Shown here: positions 63,141 through 64,000 of the stretch, piece after piece
Numbering within the stretch: the stretch's first letter is position 1
Layout of the letters: every line of letters starts with the position of its first letter
From: Gentiana macrophylla
Taxonomy: Eukaryota > Streptophyta > Magnoliopsida > Gentianales > Gentianaceae
DNA: 64,000 nucleotides
NCBI GenBank assembly: GCA_026214975.1
Contig: CM047808.1
Coordinates: forward strand, 64,754,583-64,818,582
Direction of reading: 5' to 3'
The notes under the pieces: generated by a model
What the model was told of the DNA's origin: nothing
Databases searched by the model: none
What the model saw: the letters and a program-made list of their open reading frames with translations, nothing else
Program-made: the position numbers and the translations under genes

Positions 63141-64000
63141 TGTAATATCCCGAAAGTTTGACGTCCTGATTAATTAAGTAAAAGATCTAATTATTTGGGA
63201 AATTATGGGATTTATTAGTTTTATGGAGGAATTTACAAAAAAAAGAAGAGCCACAAAAAAAAATTATTTCAGCCCCAAAAACCCTCCCCTTGCCGCCGAC
63301 CCTCTTGTAAGGAAGAAGGAGAGAAATCTCTCCTTGGGGTTTAGGAATTCGTCGTCGTCATCATCGGTAAGCTTCGTTGTTTCTTTTCCTACATCTCGAG
63401 CACGACGATCGGCCGACCAAAGGTCATGGCCGATCCCCTTGTGCGTTGGAAAGGGGACTGTGCGATCTAGGGTTCTATCTTTGGGGATCACTAGAATTGT
63501 TCGGTGATTACTTTTTATATATATATATAGATTCGGGCTTCGTAGAGGAGCGATTTTATCTCGATGGCAGAGGGCCTTCAAGAAACCCAGCTTAACCGGT
63601 AAGAATATAATCCTGTTAATCTTTTTCTAAAGTGTTATGCTGTCAAATTTTATTCAAGGGTGTTTACACTTGGTTGTCCTGTTTGGGAATGTTATACGTT
63701 CATAGTAGTGTGTTTTTGCATGGTTAAAATCTATAGTTGACATGATACTGTTGTGTGGAGTTTTTTGGGCTTAAAGTGTTGCTTTTGCTGCTGTTTTGTT
63801 GTGAAACGGCTCAGAAATCGCATGGAGAAATGTTTGGGTTCGAGATGAAACCCAGGTGGACGGGCGTCCAGGCCTTCTGGACGGGCGTCTGCATTGATTC
63901 CATTTCAGACGGGCGTCCTGAATTTTCTGGACGGGCGTCTACCCTGGGTAGTTTTCCTTGGACGGGCGTCTGGGTTACATGGACGGACGTCTGAGGGGTC
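63141..64000 (+). repeat. 3' LTR of element F (first 860 bases)
   Basis: Matches 56129 onward and is cut by the window end. It lacks the TA tract and flanking roughly 110 bases. It keeps CTG and CAG at sites such as CTGGACGGGCGTCTG where the 5' LTR reads ACGGGCGGGCGTCGC. Open frames in it are LTR sequence, not genes. Confidence 0.92.

Larger units (their letters stand above)
56129..64000 (+). mobile_element. Ty3/gypsy chromovirus element F, 3' LTR incomplete in window
   Basis: Plus-strand element nested in E: 5' LTR, altered tRNA-iMet primer site, gag with one CCHC knuckle, protease, RT, RNase H, integrase, chromodomain, polypurine tract and the first 860 bases of the 3' LTR. RT before integrase defines Ty3/gypsy, and the chromodomain plus long LTRs suggest the Tekay/Del group. 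Frames break very often, frequently where CAG or CTG would be expected. The bases before the 5' LTR are AACCT (56124-56128). Confidence 0.92.

Noticed and set aside
63205..63994. Open frames at the end of the window
   Set aside because: All lie in the 3' LTR of F and are matched by similar non-coding frames in its 5' LTR.

Overview
This window is plant nuclear DNA, almost certainly from an angiosperm with a large, repeat-rich genome. It consists of nested retrotransposons: Ty1/copia and Ty3/gypsy elements with tRNA-iMet primer sites, plus a plant L1-type LINE with DUF4283-type ORF1 features. The only host-like gene sequence I can support is the second exon of a CYP71-clan cytochrome P450 at 39.8-40.5 kb, and it is broken. 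No rRNA, tRNA, CRISPR or bacterial feature was seen. The species cannot be named from the sequence.

Layout: 1-3295 is the decayed 3' end of a Ty3/gypsy element (A) with its 3' LTR. 3296-3877 and about 17648-18900 are two LTR-like units in inverted orientation. Between them sits a complete, minus-strand, 13.8-kb Ty1/copia element (B, 3878-17642, TSD GTATT). 19.0-23.5 kb is a plus-strand LINE, internally deleted and cut at its 3' end. It is fused to a 5'-truncated plus-strand copia element (C, to 30814) of the same superfamily branch as B. C abuts the interrupted 3' ORF of a third, minus-strand relative (D, 30815-36952). C itself carries a 1.4-kb LTR-like insertion (27067-28489). 36.9-39.4 kb holds LTR-like DNA and a copia fragment. 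The P450 exon follows, then a gag-like gene of the 'putative gypsy-type transposon' kind with two apparent introns (42.0-44.2 kb) and a 54-bp minisatellite (44.4-45.1 kb). From 45210 a copia element (E) starts. It is split by a complete small copia element (G, 49719-54796, minus strand) and then by a Ty3/gypsy chromovirus (F, from 56129), whose 3' LTR runs off the end of the window.

B, C and D share an unusual architecture: gag-pol is followed by a roughly 1,300-codon reading frame between RNase H and the 3' LTR, the position where some copia lineages carry an 'env-like' ORF. I do not recognise a function for it. Its blocks are clearly conserved between B and C.

The most striking signal is in the bases themselves. 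Paired LTRs, primer-binding sites and conserved protein motifs differ again and again by exchange of CAG/CTG with CG-containing strings (for example CAGT versus CGAT). In addition, many premature stops are explained by CAG to TAG or CTGG to CTAG changes. CAG/CTG is a CHG site, heavily methylated in plant transposons. I infer that part of this is a base-calling artefact at methylated CHG sites and part is genuine deamination. Every coding region here should therefore be read as degenerate or partly mis-sequenced.
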